Origin: Bdellovibrionaceae bacterium UBA2351
Lineage (GTDB): Bacteria; Bdellovibrionota; Bdellovibrionia; Bdellovibrionales; Bdellovibrionaceae
DNA length: 14,887 nucleotides
NCBI GenBank assembly: GCA_002344565.1
Contig: DDTZ01000045.1
Span: 1 to 14,887 of the forward strand
Direction of reading: 5' to 3'
The stretch's first letter is position 1. Each line of letters starts with the position of its first letter. The position numbers and the translations under genes are program-made. The notes below the pieces were generated by a model. The model searched no databases, was not told the DNA's origin, and saw nothing but the letters and a program-made list of their open reading frames with translations. This document shows positions 5,767-13,121 of this stretch, in pieces.

Positions 5767-6909
5767 ATGAAACAACTCACCTACGAATTTCAAGGTCAAA
5801 CGTTTACTAAAAATTGGGTAACAGAGAATAATTTTTCCGCGCCCAAAAAAGTGATTGTGGTCGACGATACGTTTTCTGCCGATCGTTATACCATATTAGC
5901 CAGCCAAGGGACCTCGTTCATCTGGAAGGGTGATTTTCACAATGCTAAAAATCTTCTGCAAGCGGTACAACGTAGAATCAAAAAACATTCAGCCGCCAGC
6001 CATGCAACTGACCCTGAAACCATGGCCAAAGAATTTTATCGTTATCGTCAGTATCAGGCTCACAAAGCTCAGCTGCTGTCACGTTTGATGATTTGTGTGG
6101 AAGACGACTTATCAATTAAACTGCCTCGTGCACCGGATTTCAGTCAGGCCATTTCTGAAGCCATCCCACTATCTCCCGGTGGTTTTTTAATCAGCCTTCG
6201 CGAACTTCAAGGTTTCGTTGGCGCTCATGAATGGCGAAAAAAAGGGGTCGCCATTTCCGCCCTTGGTGGTCAGAAAATTCACGCGTATTACGGAGTGTTT
6301 TCACCTGTACGTGGAGAATACTTGGATCTTGTTGCGAGCGCTCCCACGCCGGCCCCTACACATGTCGCGTTTGATATTGGTACCGGCACCGGAGTCATTT
6401 CTGCTATTCTTGCTCAACGCGGAATTCCCCAAATTATCGCTACAGATCTGGATGACCGAGCTCTTCAATGTGCGACTAGCAATATTAAAAATCTTGGATT
6501 TGAAAAACAGGTGGCCATTCAGAAAACAAATCTATTTCCCGATGGCAAAGCCGATTTAATCGTCTGCAACCCTCCCTGGTTACCAGCTAAACCGACATCT
6601 GCGATTGAACGTGCGGTGTATGACGAAGACAGCGGTATGGTGAAAGCCTTTCTTTCCGGTGTACCTTCGCATTTGAATGAACACGGCGAGGCGTGGTTAA
6701 TTATTTCTAATTTAGCGGAACACCTTGGTTTGCGCCGTGCTGACGATTTGAGAAATTGGATTACGCAGGCTAAACTTGACGTCGTCGATTGTATGAAAGT
6801 TCAGCCGCGACATTCTAAAGCGACTGATGAAGACGACACCTTACATTCAGCCCGTTCAAAAGAAGTCACGATGCTGTGGCGACTTAAATTAAAAAGCGTA
6901 TCTAGTTAG
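5767..6909 (+). CDS. Class I SAM-dependent methyltransferase (MTS/HemK-like fold)
   Basis: A 380-residue methyltransferase. The C-terminal half is a Rossmann-type SAM domain: motif I Asp-Ile-Gly-Thr-Gly-Thr-Gly-Val (203-210), an acidic loop Ala-Thr-Asp-Leu-Asp-Asp (225-230), and Asn-Pro-Pro-Trp (268-271). The NPP[YW/F] signature marks enzymes that methylate an amide or ring nitrogen, as in PrmC/HemK, RsmC and related enzymes, so the target is probably a protein Gln/Asn or a nucleobase. The N-terminal 190 residues form a family-specific region ending Tyr-Gly-Val-Phe-Ser-Pro-Val-Arg-Gly-Glu-Tyr, likely for substrate recognition. I recall this architecture as widespread in proteobacteria, without a settled substrate. 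ATG 5767 is preferred because AGGA lies about six bases before it; an ATG at 5749 is in frame but lacks this. Confidence 0.88.
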   Translation: MKQLTYEFQGQTFTKNWVTENNFSAPKKVIVVDDTFSADRYTILASQGTSFIWKGDFHNAKNLLQAVQRRIKKHSAASHATDPETMAKEFYRYRQYQAHKAQLLSRLMICVEDDLSIKLPRAPDFSQAISEAIPLSPGGFLISLRELQGFVGAHEWRKKGVAISALGGQKIHAYYGVFSPVRGEYLDLVASAPTPAPTHVAFDIGTGTGVISAILAQRGIPQIIATDLDDRALQCATSNIKNLGFEKQVAIQKTNLFPDGKADLIVCNPPWLPAKPTSAIERAVYDEDSGMVKAFLSGVPSHLNEHGEAWLIISNLAEHLGLRRADDLRNWITQAKLDVVDCMKVQPRHSKATDEDDTLHSARSKEVTMLWRLKLKSVSS

Positions 6910-6987
6910 TCAAATGCAGTCTGGTGTCAAGACCCTCCCTTGCTAATTCGATTTGTAATTTGGTCAAAGTCCGCCTAACCTTACTTC

Positions 6988-7785
6988 ATGAGTGACTCGA
7001 TTCAAATTGCCGAGATAACCATTCCTCTTCCTGAAGGAATCATTTACGCAAAGAAATGGTTCTCGGTGGACCACTCAGTGATGGAACCGATTGTTTTACT
7101 ACACGATTCACTGGGTTGTGTAGACACTTGGCGTGAATTTCCCAAAGCTTTGAGCCTGCGCACACGACGAAATGTCGTCGCCTATGATCGTCTGGGATTT
7201 GGCCGATCATCGGCTCGCACCTCACTACCTTCAAAAAAATTTGTGACCGAAGAAGCCGAAATCTATTTACCTTTAGTTTTGAAAGCTCTGTCGATTCAAA
7301 AATTTTCTTTATTTGGTCATAGCGTCGGAGGGTCGATTGCTATCGTCGCTGCAGCACGAATGCCCGAACTCTGTTTAAATGTGATCACAGAATCCGCGCA
7401 AGCTTTTGTTGAGGATCGTACACGTGAGGGCATCAGAGCCGCCAAAGATAACTTCAAAAATACCGACGTATTTGCGCGCCTTCAAAAATATCACGGTGCC
7501 AATGCAAAATGGGTTTTAGATGCGTGGACCGAAGTTTGGTTATCAAAAGATTTCGCGAATTGGAGTCTAGAAAAAGATCTTCCCAAAGTAAAATGTCCCC
7601 TGCTTGTCATTCACGGCGACAAAGACGAATTCGGCAGCAAAGCCTTTCCTCAAAAAATTTCGGCACTCGCGGGAGGCCAAAGTTATATGAAAATTCTATC
7701 TAACTGTGGCCACGTTCCCCACCGAGATGCCACAAATTTAGTTTTAGATTTTGCGGTCGAATTTTACAATGGGATCCGTTCATGA
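6988..7785 (+). CDS. Alpha/beta hydrolase
   Basis: A 265-residue cytosolic hydrolase. The nucleophile elbow is Gly-His-Ser-Val-Gly-Gly with Ser112. The acid is likely Asp213 in His-Gly-Asp-Lys-Asp, and the base His242 in Cys-Gly-His-Val-Pro. The oxyanion segment Leu-Leu-His-Asp-Ser-Leu-Gly (37-43) and the strand-turn Tyr-Asp-Arg-Leu-Gly-Phe-Gly-Arg-Ser (66-74) are typical of the fold. Helical residues at about 140-190 form the cap. The fold covers esterases, C-C bond hydrolases and haloperoxidase-like enzymes; the His-Ser-x-Gly-Gly pattern does not fix a substrate. No strong ribosome binding site precedes the ATG. The TGA stop overlaps the ATG of the next gene (ATGA, 7782-7785), so the two proteins are probably made together. 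Confidence 0.9.
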   Translation: MSDSIQIAEITIPLPEGIIYAKKWFSVDHSVMEPIVLLHDSLGCVDTWREFPKALSLRTRRNVVAYDRLGFGRSSARTSLPSKKFVTEEAEIYLPLVLKALSIQKFSLFGHSVGGSIAIVAAARMPELCLNVITESAQAFVEDRTREGIRAAKDNFKNTDVFARLQKYHGANAKWVLDAWTEVWLSKDFANWSLEKDLPKVKCPLLVIHGDKDEFGSKAFPQKISALAGGQSYMKILSNCGHVPHRDATNLVLDFAVEFYNGIRS

Positions 7786-8159
7786 CGGGATTTCTGTGGG
7801 TAATCCAATTTTTTTTAGCGGTACACACCCTGATGGGTGCCTTATGGAAATTTTCTAATTCGGAACAGGATATTCCGGCATTGGAAGTCATTCCTCACAG
7901 TGTTTGGTTGGGCTTAAGTTTAGTGGAAATAGCTTGCACAGTAGCCCTGATATTACCGTTATTGAAATTTATGAAAAAGCAGGAAACAAATTGGGCATCC
8001 ATAGCCGCTCTTCTGATTGCCGCAGAAATGATTATATATTCTGTCCTGCACATACATTCAGGCGATCCCAACAACGGGCCGATGATTTACTGGCTGGTCG
8101 TTGCTGGGATTTGTATTTTTCTGGCTACGGCCCGTTTTAAGTATGCACGATCGCTTTAA
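7782..8159 (+). CDS. Small four-helix membrane protein, DoxX-like
   Basis: A 125-residue integral membrane protein with four hydrophobic segments at about 3-22, 41-63, 70-90 and 100-117. That is the size and topology of the DoxX/DoxD-like superfamily. An early helix with Leu-x-x-Leu-Met-Gly-x-x-Trp-Lys-Phe-Ser fits that group. Functions reported for the superfamily are varied (quinone-linked oxidoreductase subunits, oxidative stress), and none can be assigned here. It overlaps the alpha/beta hydrolase gene by ATGA, which suggests translational coupling. Its 3' end overlaps the converging DUF1428 gene by 23 bp. Confidence 0.75.
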   Translation: MTGFLWVIQFFLAVHTLMGALWKFSNSEQDIPALEVIPHSVWLGLSLVEIACTVALILPLLKFMKKQETNWASIAALLIAAEMIIYSVLHIHSGDPNNGPMIYWLVVAGICIFLATARFKYARSL

Positions 8160-8502
8160 ATTCGCCGACTGAAAAACGCTTCATATCAAACGGCATTTCA
8201 CCTTTGAATTGTTCCGGCTGCATGCGTTTATCCGCATGAACTTTCTTGTTTACTTGATTACGATGAGCTTTTGATTTGTATACGATAAAAGCAAAAACAA
8301 TAGTTTCGTCTTTTTTCAATTTACACAATTTATCGAAAGGTAATCCGCCCCATGGCTGATCCAGTTTAGATGCCACACACTCGTAATAATCAAGCGCCCC
8401 GTGATCCATCCAAACTTTGCGACCTACCATCGCCATTTTTTTATATGCGCTTAGCTTGCTCTTCTTAACAGGAATTACGAAACCATCAACATATCTGCCC
8501 AT
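8137..8502 (-). CDS. DUF1428 family protein
   Basis: A 121-residue cytosolic protein opening Met-Gly-Arg-Tyr-Val-Asp-Gly-Phe-Val-Ile-Pro-Val. It continues with Tyr-Lys-Lys-Met-Ala and a Trp-Met-Asp-His-Gly-Ala-Leu-Asp-Tyr-Tyr-Glu-Cys segment. This is the clear DUF1428 signature, a ferredoxin-like fold related to the ABM/dimeric alpha-beta barrel group. Its biochemical role is not known; the conserved His and Glu/Cys region suggests a small-molecule site in a dimer. The ATG at 8500-8502 is set by a strong AAGGAG five bases upstream, so an in-frame ATG further upstream (8542-8544) is not the start. It lies 48 bases downstream of the methyltransferase gene on the same strand and is probably co-transcribed with it. 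Confidence 0.9.
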   Translation of the reverse strand: MGRYVDGFVIPVKKSKLSAYKKMAMVGRKVWMDHGALDYYECVASKLDQPWGGLPFDKLCKLKKDETIVFAFIVYKSKAHRNQVNKKVHADKRMQPEQFKGEMPFDMKRFSVGEFKAIVHT

Positions 8503-8550
8503 ACAGACTCCTTCCGTGGTTGAAATTTCTTTTATTGGATACAATGAATT

Positions 8551-9219
8551 TCATCGAGTCAACAGCGAGCGTAGCTGCACGACATGGGTGCCCCGAATAT
8601 CCTCGAGCTGAGTCACATTAAGTTTTTCTCTGCAAAGTTTAATTACTTCAGCTAACTGATCTTGATTATGTTCCAATTGATTTCGGATCAAAACAAACGC
8701 GGACCCATCTGCTGATAACTTGCGATATACAAATTCAATCAACGAGGCTAAGTCGGAATCAACAAAAAATCTAGACCTGAGTTTCAAATCGTTAGGAGGC
8801 AATTTGCCCTGCTGCTGTGAAAAATAAGGAGGGTTACACACCATCAGATCATACGTAGTCGACAATTTAGAGTTCGTAGTGTCCGAATAATTACCATTTA
8901 CAAATCGTATCGATGTCGGCACTGGCCCTAGCCTAGATACATTTTCTTGAAAGTGATTTTGATAGGCCAATTGCACGTCTAAAAAATCAAAAATGCGTGG
9001 ACCCACGATCCCAGCCGTCCGCACGTGAAATAGTAAATCTAAACCAATAATGCCGCAGCCAGAACAAATATCGATGGCCGCATGCGGGCTCAGTTTGTTT
9101 TTCTCAAGATATTCAAACACTCGTCGAGCCAAAAACACAGAATCATGAGAAAAACGATATTCTTCTGGCTGTGAATAATTGAATGTAGGAAACGAATTAA
9201 TTGAGCTCAATGCCAACAA
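8551..9219 (-). CDS. TrmN6-like SAM-dependent methyltransferase
   Basis: A 222-residue class I methyltransferase. Near the N terminus Gln-Pro-Glu-Glu-Tyr-Arg-Phe-Ser-His-Asp-Ser-Val-Phe-Leu-Ala (17-31) is the hallmark of the tRNA1(Val) adenine-37 N6-methyltransferase group (TrmN6). Motif I is Asp-Ile-Cys-Ser-Gly-Cys-Gly-Ile-Ile-Gly (50-59). Asn-Pro-Pro-Tyr-Phe (129-133) is the N6-adenine type catalytic motif. The likely role is methylation of tRNA adenine in the cytosol, although exact tRNA specificity cannot be read. There is no ATG near the start; TTG codons at 9217-9219, 9214-9216 and 9208-9210 are all possible. The TTG at 9208-9210 is better placed after an AGG (9220-9222), at nine bases. 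The N-terminal residues are therefore uncertain. It probably shares a transcript with the DUF1428 gene. Confidence 0.85.
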   Translation of the reverse strand: MLALSSINSFPTFNYSQPEEYRFSHDSVFLARRVFEYLEKNKLSPHAAIDICSGCGIIGLDLLFHVRTAGIVGPRIFDFLDVQLAYQNHFQENVSRLGPVPTSIRFVNGNYSDTTNSKLSTTYDLMVCNPPYFSQQQGKLPPNDLKLRSRFFVDSDLASLIEFVYRKLSADGSAFVLIRNQLEHNQDQLAEVIKLCREKLNVTQLEDIRGTHVVQLRSLLTR

Positions 9220-9372
9220 CCTAATTCAAATTTATCGAATAAACAATAGTCATGTCCCAAAAATAGCTGTCAGACATCATTGCGCACACAACCGAATGTT
9301 TCAGTACGAAACAGAAAGTATTTTCTCTACATCTCAATATAGTAATTAGGGTCAAAAAATTTCGTTAATTCA

Positions 9373-9385
9373 ACTACTAAGTAGT
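9373..9385. promoter_or_regulatory. 13-bp dyad upstream of the Ig-repeat lipoprotein
   Basis: ACTACT-A-AGTAGT is a perfect inverted repeat centred on 9379, ending 20 bases before the ATG of the large lipoprotein. It could be an operator or a small leader hairpin. There is no direct evidence for a bound regulator. Confidence 0.3.
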
Positions 9386-9405
9386 ATTCTATTACTGGGT
9401 GGGAT

Positions 9406-11793
9406 ATGAAAATACATAAGCAATTGCTTTTAAGAATATGCGCAACACTTTGGTCGTTTTTGTTCATTGCCGTGTTTTTCCAAAATTGCGGACAACCGGG
9501 TGAAATCGCTCTACAAAGTAAAATTCAAGAAGATCCTATCGATGCTCTAGGCAACAACAATAATAATCCGATTCCAGATCCTGTGACCCTAATCTCAAAC
9601 CCATCCCTTGTTATTAACGACGGTCAGCCGTTTACTAAATCTGAAAATGTAATGTTAAAATCAGGAACTATTGGCGCCGAAGAAATGATGATTTCTAACC
9701 AATCCGATTGCAGTTCTGACAAAGGCTGGATTCCTTTTTCACAGCAAACAGCATGGGTGTTGTCGGCTAAAAATTCGGATGTTGCTGTTTATGCTAAATT
9801 CAGAAAAAAGGGTGCTCCAGAATCTCTTTGCGTGAAAGCAAGTATCGTTCATGATGATATAGCTCCCGTGATTTCAGTCACTCAGCCAGCCCCTAGATTC
9901 ACGGCTCTAGCAAGTGTACAAATAGGTTTTAATGCCTCTGATGACAATGGCAGCGGCGTAAGTAAAATCTATTGTAAACCGTCTAACGGCGTCGAAGCTT
10001 CGTGTGTTAATCTAGTTAACTTCATGAATTTAGCGGAACGCAGCCATTCCGTATCTATTCGCGCCGTTGACAGGGCGGGAAATGAGTCAATGCCAGTGGT
10101 TGATTCGTTCGTCGTGGATCGCACGGCTCCAGTTATTACCATCAATGGCCCCGTGGGAATCGTCGCTCAGGCACATCCTAAATATTCCATCTCGATCGTC
10201 GAAGCTAATGGACTCAAGAATCTGGGCTGCCGACTATCACCTTTGGAAACGGCCTATAAAGACTGCTCGTCGTTAGTCGTTGAATATCGTGACTTGCCGT
10301 CTGGCCTGTACAAATTTGAAGTGGCCGCCGTAGATATGGCAGACAATTCTAGTTCGGCAAATCTATCTTATGAAAATGATATCAGCGTTCCCTCTGTTTC
10401 TATAACGAAAGCACCTTTGGCTTTGGGCAATGTTAAAAACGTGTCCTTTGAATTTACTGGTATGAGCGGCGCTAAAGCAATTTCTAAATTTATGTGCTCT
10501 TTGAATGGCGCGGCTGCGGTTTCCTGCGCGTCGCCGTTTTCATACATGGGCCTAGCAGATAAAGAACATACATTTTCAGTCGTGGGTATAAATGCAGCTA
10601 ACGTAACTTCGACGGCGCAAATTTACAAATTTGTGGTAGATACCACGCCGCCGGTTCTTAGCATTGTCTCGGCTCCTACCGGCCGAGTTAAAGACAGAAA
10701 TGCGACAATCGTTCTAAATGCAACAGATGCCAACGGCATCAAACAAATTCAATGCAGTTTAAATGGAGTCATCTCAGATTGCTCGAGCAAAACAGCTACC
10801 TACACTAATCTGCCAGACCAAAATGCTAGCTACGTATTTTCCGCAGTGGCAATGGACGGCGCTGGCAACTTGTCAGCCGCCGCGTCTGTTAGTTGGATTA
10901 TCGACAACTCCCCTGAATCAAAAATTTTAGCAAGTATGAAACAAAATCCGGTGGCTCTGGATGCGAAAGGTACTCTAAATATTTCTCTGACTCAGATTTA
11001 CAATCCAATCTACAGCTGTGTGAAAAAATCTGACTCAAGCGGAGTTGTCAGAGGAAATATAATCGCAAATGAAAGCTCAGTTGACTTTATCGTGAGCGAA
11101 GATATTCGCTGTACAATATCAGGTCTGGATAAATACGATAAAGCCATTAGCGCCATCGTAAATGCAGATGTTGATTGCGGTAACAAAATCAAAGAAAATG
11201 GAAAATGCATCGACTTTAAGTGTTTGTCGGTTGTGACTCTTCCATACACAAAAACATTATCGATTCCTGCGCGCACAAGCCATGGTGTCTGCTATGCGAT
11301 GAAAATTTTCGATGCTATCGAAAATGGGAGCTCAAGTTTAACTACAAATATCGATAAAGACGTAGTATCCCGTCGCCATGGCGAAGGCAGTGGTTACACT
11401 CGTAATCCGTTTTCAATGGACAGTGACTTATTGAATTTCGTTTTAGCGGGACCTCGCGTGGTTAAACTTTCAGGTGGCGCAAATGCGACCAGCCCGATCA
11501 AGATCGATAACTTTGCATTGATTGGATTGTACCCAAAAGCAATATCTCCATTACCATCACATTTCAGTGCTCATGGCACTTCGGACTCAACTGTGGATGC
11601 GGACGCGATGACTATTCTATATAAAGACAGTCCTGTTGTATTGAAACCATTTGGAACATCAGGCACCGCCACGGTGGCGCCACTGGATATCGTGCGCGCG
11701 GCAGACACGAACCTAGACTATATGCTAGATATACGCGCACTTGATTGCGGTGGCTCTAGAGAATTATCAAAGGTCTACGTTTTGTTCCAGTAG
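9406..11793 (+). CDS. Large lipoprotein with four Ig-like repeats
   Basis: A 795-residue exported protein. The N-terminal hydrophobic segment (about 7-25) ends in Phe-Phe-Gln-Asn-Cys28, a non-canonical lipobox, followed by Gly-Gln-Pro-Gly-Glu. A short Asn-rich linker (50-54) and Pro-Ile-Pro-Asp-Pro-Val lead to a first domain (about 60-150) with a Cys102/Cys142 pair. Four tandem repeats of about 87 residues follow: 152-240, 241-328, 329-414 and 415-502. Each carries two cysteines 9-12 apart (190/200, 275/287, 364/374, 450/459) and a sequence like Phe-x-Val-x-Ala-x-Asp-x-Ala-Gly-Asn. These are bacterial Ig-like folds. The unique C-terminal region (503-795) has a Cys-rich knot-like segment (591-629). 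It probably acts on the outer surface as an adhesin or structural protein. GGTGGGA precedes the ATG closely and acts as ribosome binding site. It stands alone. Confidence 0.9.
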   Translation: MKIHKQLLLRICATLWSFLFIAVFFQNCGQPGEIALQSKIQEDPIDALGNNNNNPIPDPVTLISNPSLVINDGQPFTKSENVMLKSGTIGAEEMMISNQSDCSSDKGWIPFSQQTAWVLSAKNSDVAVYAKFRKKGAPESLCVKASIVHDDIAPVISVTQPAPRFTALASVQIGFNASDDNGSGVSKIYCKPSNGVEASCVNLVNFMNLAERSHSVSIRAVDRAGNESMPVVDSFVVDRTAPVITINGPVGIVAQAHPKYSISIVEANGLKNLGCRLSPLETAYKDCSSLVVEYRDLPSGLYKFEVAAVDMADNSSSANLSYENDISVPSVSITKAPLALGNVKNVSFEFTGMSGAKAISKFMCSLNGAAAVSCASPFSYMGLADKEHTFSVVGINAANVTSTAQIYKFVVDTTPPVLSIVSAPTGRVKDRNATIVLNATDANGIKQIQCSLNGVISDCSSKTATYTNLPDQNASYVFSAVAMDGAGNLSAAASVSWIIDNSPESKILASMKQNPVALDAKGTLNISLTQIYNPIYSCVKKSDSSGVVRGNIIANESSVDFIVSEDIRCTISGLDKYDKAISAIVNADVDCGNKIKENGKCIDFKCLSVVTLPYTKTLSIPARTSHGVCYAMKIFDAIENGSSSLTTNIDKDVVSRRHGEGSGYTRNPFSMDSDLLNFVLAGPRVVKLSGGANATSPIKIDNFALIGLYPKAISPLPSHFSAHGTSDSTVDADAMTILYKDSPVVLKPFGTSGTATVAPLDIVRAADTNLDYMLDIRALDCGGSRELSKVYVLFQ

Positions 11794-11809
11794 TCGGGAT
11801 AAATAGTCT

Positions 11810-12055
11810 TTATTCGATGAAATACCGAGCGGGACTGGTTGTTTCTTCTTTCATTTCGGCTTTATTATCTTTGTTGTCAGCCGCACACGGAACTTGCGGC
11901 TGGATATAATCACCTAGATCACTAAAGATACTACGACCATTGCATTTTTTAGTCTGAGAATAATTTAGCCAGCCCTTGCTCTCTAAAAACAAGCACACTT
12001 TGTCGAAGGTATACATGATGAAGATAATGAATACGGCAGCTAAAATATAATCCAT
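11810..12055 (-). CDS. Small single-span membrane protein
   Basis: An 81-residue protein. After Met-Asp-Tyr comes one hydrophobic segment (about residues 4-18, rich in Ile, Phe and Val), with no charged residues before it that would mark a cleaved signal. The rest is polar, with three cysteines at about 21, 38 and 57. The C-terminal 25 residues are charged and low in complexity (Asp-Asn-Lys-Asp-Asn-Lys). It probably sits in the inner membrane with the tail on one side. The start at ATG 12053-12055 is chosen over the GTG two codons upstream because GAGG lies five bases before it. The stop is 17 bases from the end of the convergent Ig-repeat lipoprotein gene. I do not recognise the family. Confidence 0.65.
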   Translation of the reverse strand: MDYILAAVFIIFIMYTFDKVCLFLESKGWLNYSQTKKCNGRSIFSDLGDYIQPQVPCAADNKDNKAEMKEETTSPARYFIE

Positions 12056-12119
12056 GAGCACCTCTGTTTTCTAAATAGTGAGTCGCCCAGCAGTTCTGTC
12101 AAGCGGCACTCATAAATAA

Positions 12120-12923
12120 TTAATTCATGGCCGCACTATTATCTGTAATCCATTTTATCAGTGTCGGGACAAAGGTGAAGATCATGTCATGCGTGCAGTA
12201 GTATTCTTCTTTTCCGTTCTCCATTACGCGATTATTTGTAGTCATACGTGATGCGATACCCGCCAAATAGAGTTTTCCATTTAAAGGTACATAGGCTGGC
12301 CCACCCGAATCTCCCGAGCAGGTTCCTCCTGCGACGATGCTCATTAAAAACTCTCTCTGGCCATACTGAGCATTTAAAACTATCTGGGCTTTTTGGCGAA
12401 GCACGCCAACTCCGCTTTTGCTCATAAATGAATCTCTAATGATATTTCGACCATAACCAGCCTGAATTAGTGTCATTCCATTTTTTATAACCGACGGGTC
12501 AATTAGTAATGTCGCCGTTTCATAATTAGCTGGTGCCGCCGTTTTCAGTTTCAGTACGGCAATGTCATCTTGATCGAACGGACGCTCAAAGGGTTGTTTG
12601 GCCCAAGGACGCAATTGTTTGATCACAGGAATGACGGGACCTTTCTTTTGTTTATCTGTCTTAAAGTGAGCTTCTAACTGAGCCCAGCCCGGAGCGCCCA
12701 AACAATGACCCGCCGTTAAAATGATGTCTCGTTGTATCAAGACACCACTGCATGTGAATGAACCACGTCCTATCTTACCGATTAATAAGATTGTGCTTTT
12801 GGCAACGGGATCTGACTCTTTAACGATATCGCCATTTACAATCATGGTTTTATACTTTGGAGCCCACTCAAAAGAAAACGCAATCATTGAGCACATTGTG
12901 CTGATTAGAAAAATTCTTAGCAT
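12120..12923 (-). CDS. Secreted S1-family serine protease
   Basis: A chymotrypsin-fold protease of about 267 residues. Numbering is from a GTG one codon upstream. A signal peptide (about 1-19) precedes the mature N terminus Ile-Val-Asn-Gly (29-32), the conserved activation site. Catalytic residues are visible: Thr-Ala-Gly-His-Cys (His74), Asp-Asp-Ile-Ala-Val-Leu-Lys-Leu (Asp121) and Cys-Ser-Gly-Asp-Ser-Gly-Gly-Pro (Ser207). Cysteines near 59/75 suit the His-loop disulphide. The residue six before Ser207, which sets the S1 pocket, is Gly, not Asp, so trypsin-like cleavage after Arg/Lys is not expected. The residue before Ile29 is Met rather than Arg/Lys, so activation may not need a trypsin-like partner. 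The ATG at 12921-12923 is preceded by AGGG. It is likely periplasmic or secreted, a common class in predators. Confidence 0.92.
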   Translation of the reverse strand: MLRIFLISTMCSMIAFSFEWAPKYKTMIVNGDIVKESDPVAKSTILLIGKIGRGSFTCSGVLIQRDIILTAGHCLGAPGWAQLEAHFKTDKQKKGPVIPVIKQLRPWAKQPFERPFDQDDIAVLKLKTAAPANYETATLLIDPSVIKNGMTLIQAGYGRNIIRDSFMSKSGVGVLRQKAQIVLNAQYGQREFLMSIVAGGTCSGDSGGPAYVPLNGKLYLAGIASRMTTNNRVMENGKEEYYCTHDMIFTFVPTLIKWITDNSAAMN

Positions 12924-13121
12924 CACTCATCCCTATTCAACTATGGTTAGCGAATTATCGTTACGTGTAAATCAATTTATTACAAATTTTTCATTTAATT
13001 TTCATTCTCACTTATTTTTCATCATTGTTATTTTTTTCTGTAAATCTTGAAAGTGAACTTGAATTTGGGCATTCGTACCTAAACACAACCAACACAGTGC
13101 AAAGCCAGAGGACTAGATACT

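Noticed and set aside
10067..10276. Alternative frame inside the Ig-repeat lipoprotein
   Set aside because: It lies fully within the repeat region, which is intact in its own frame, and has no independent start signal.
12721..13050. A 109-codon open frame on the plus strand overlapping the S1 protease start
   Set aside because: It runs antisense through the conserved protease N terminus and AT-rich intergenic DNA, with no coding character.
12960..13121. A zinc-responsive (Zur) site before the S4 gene
   Set aside because: GTAA/TTAC half-sites exist near 12974-12990, but the symmetry is poor in the inner positions and the region is AT-rich, so chance matches are expected.
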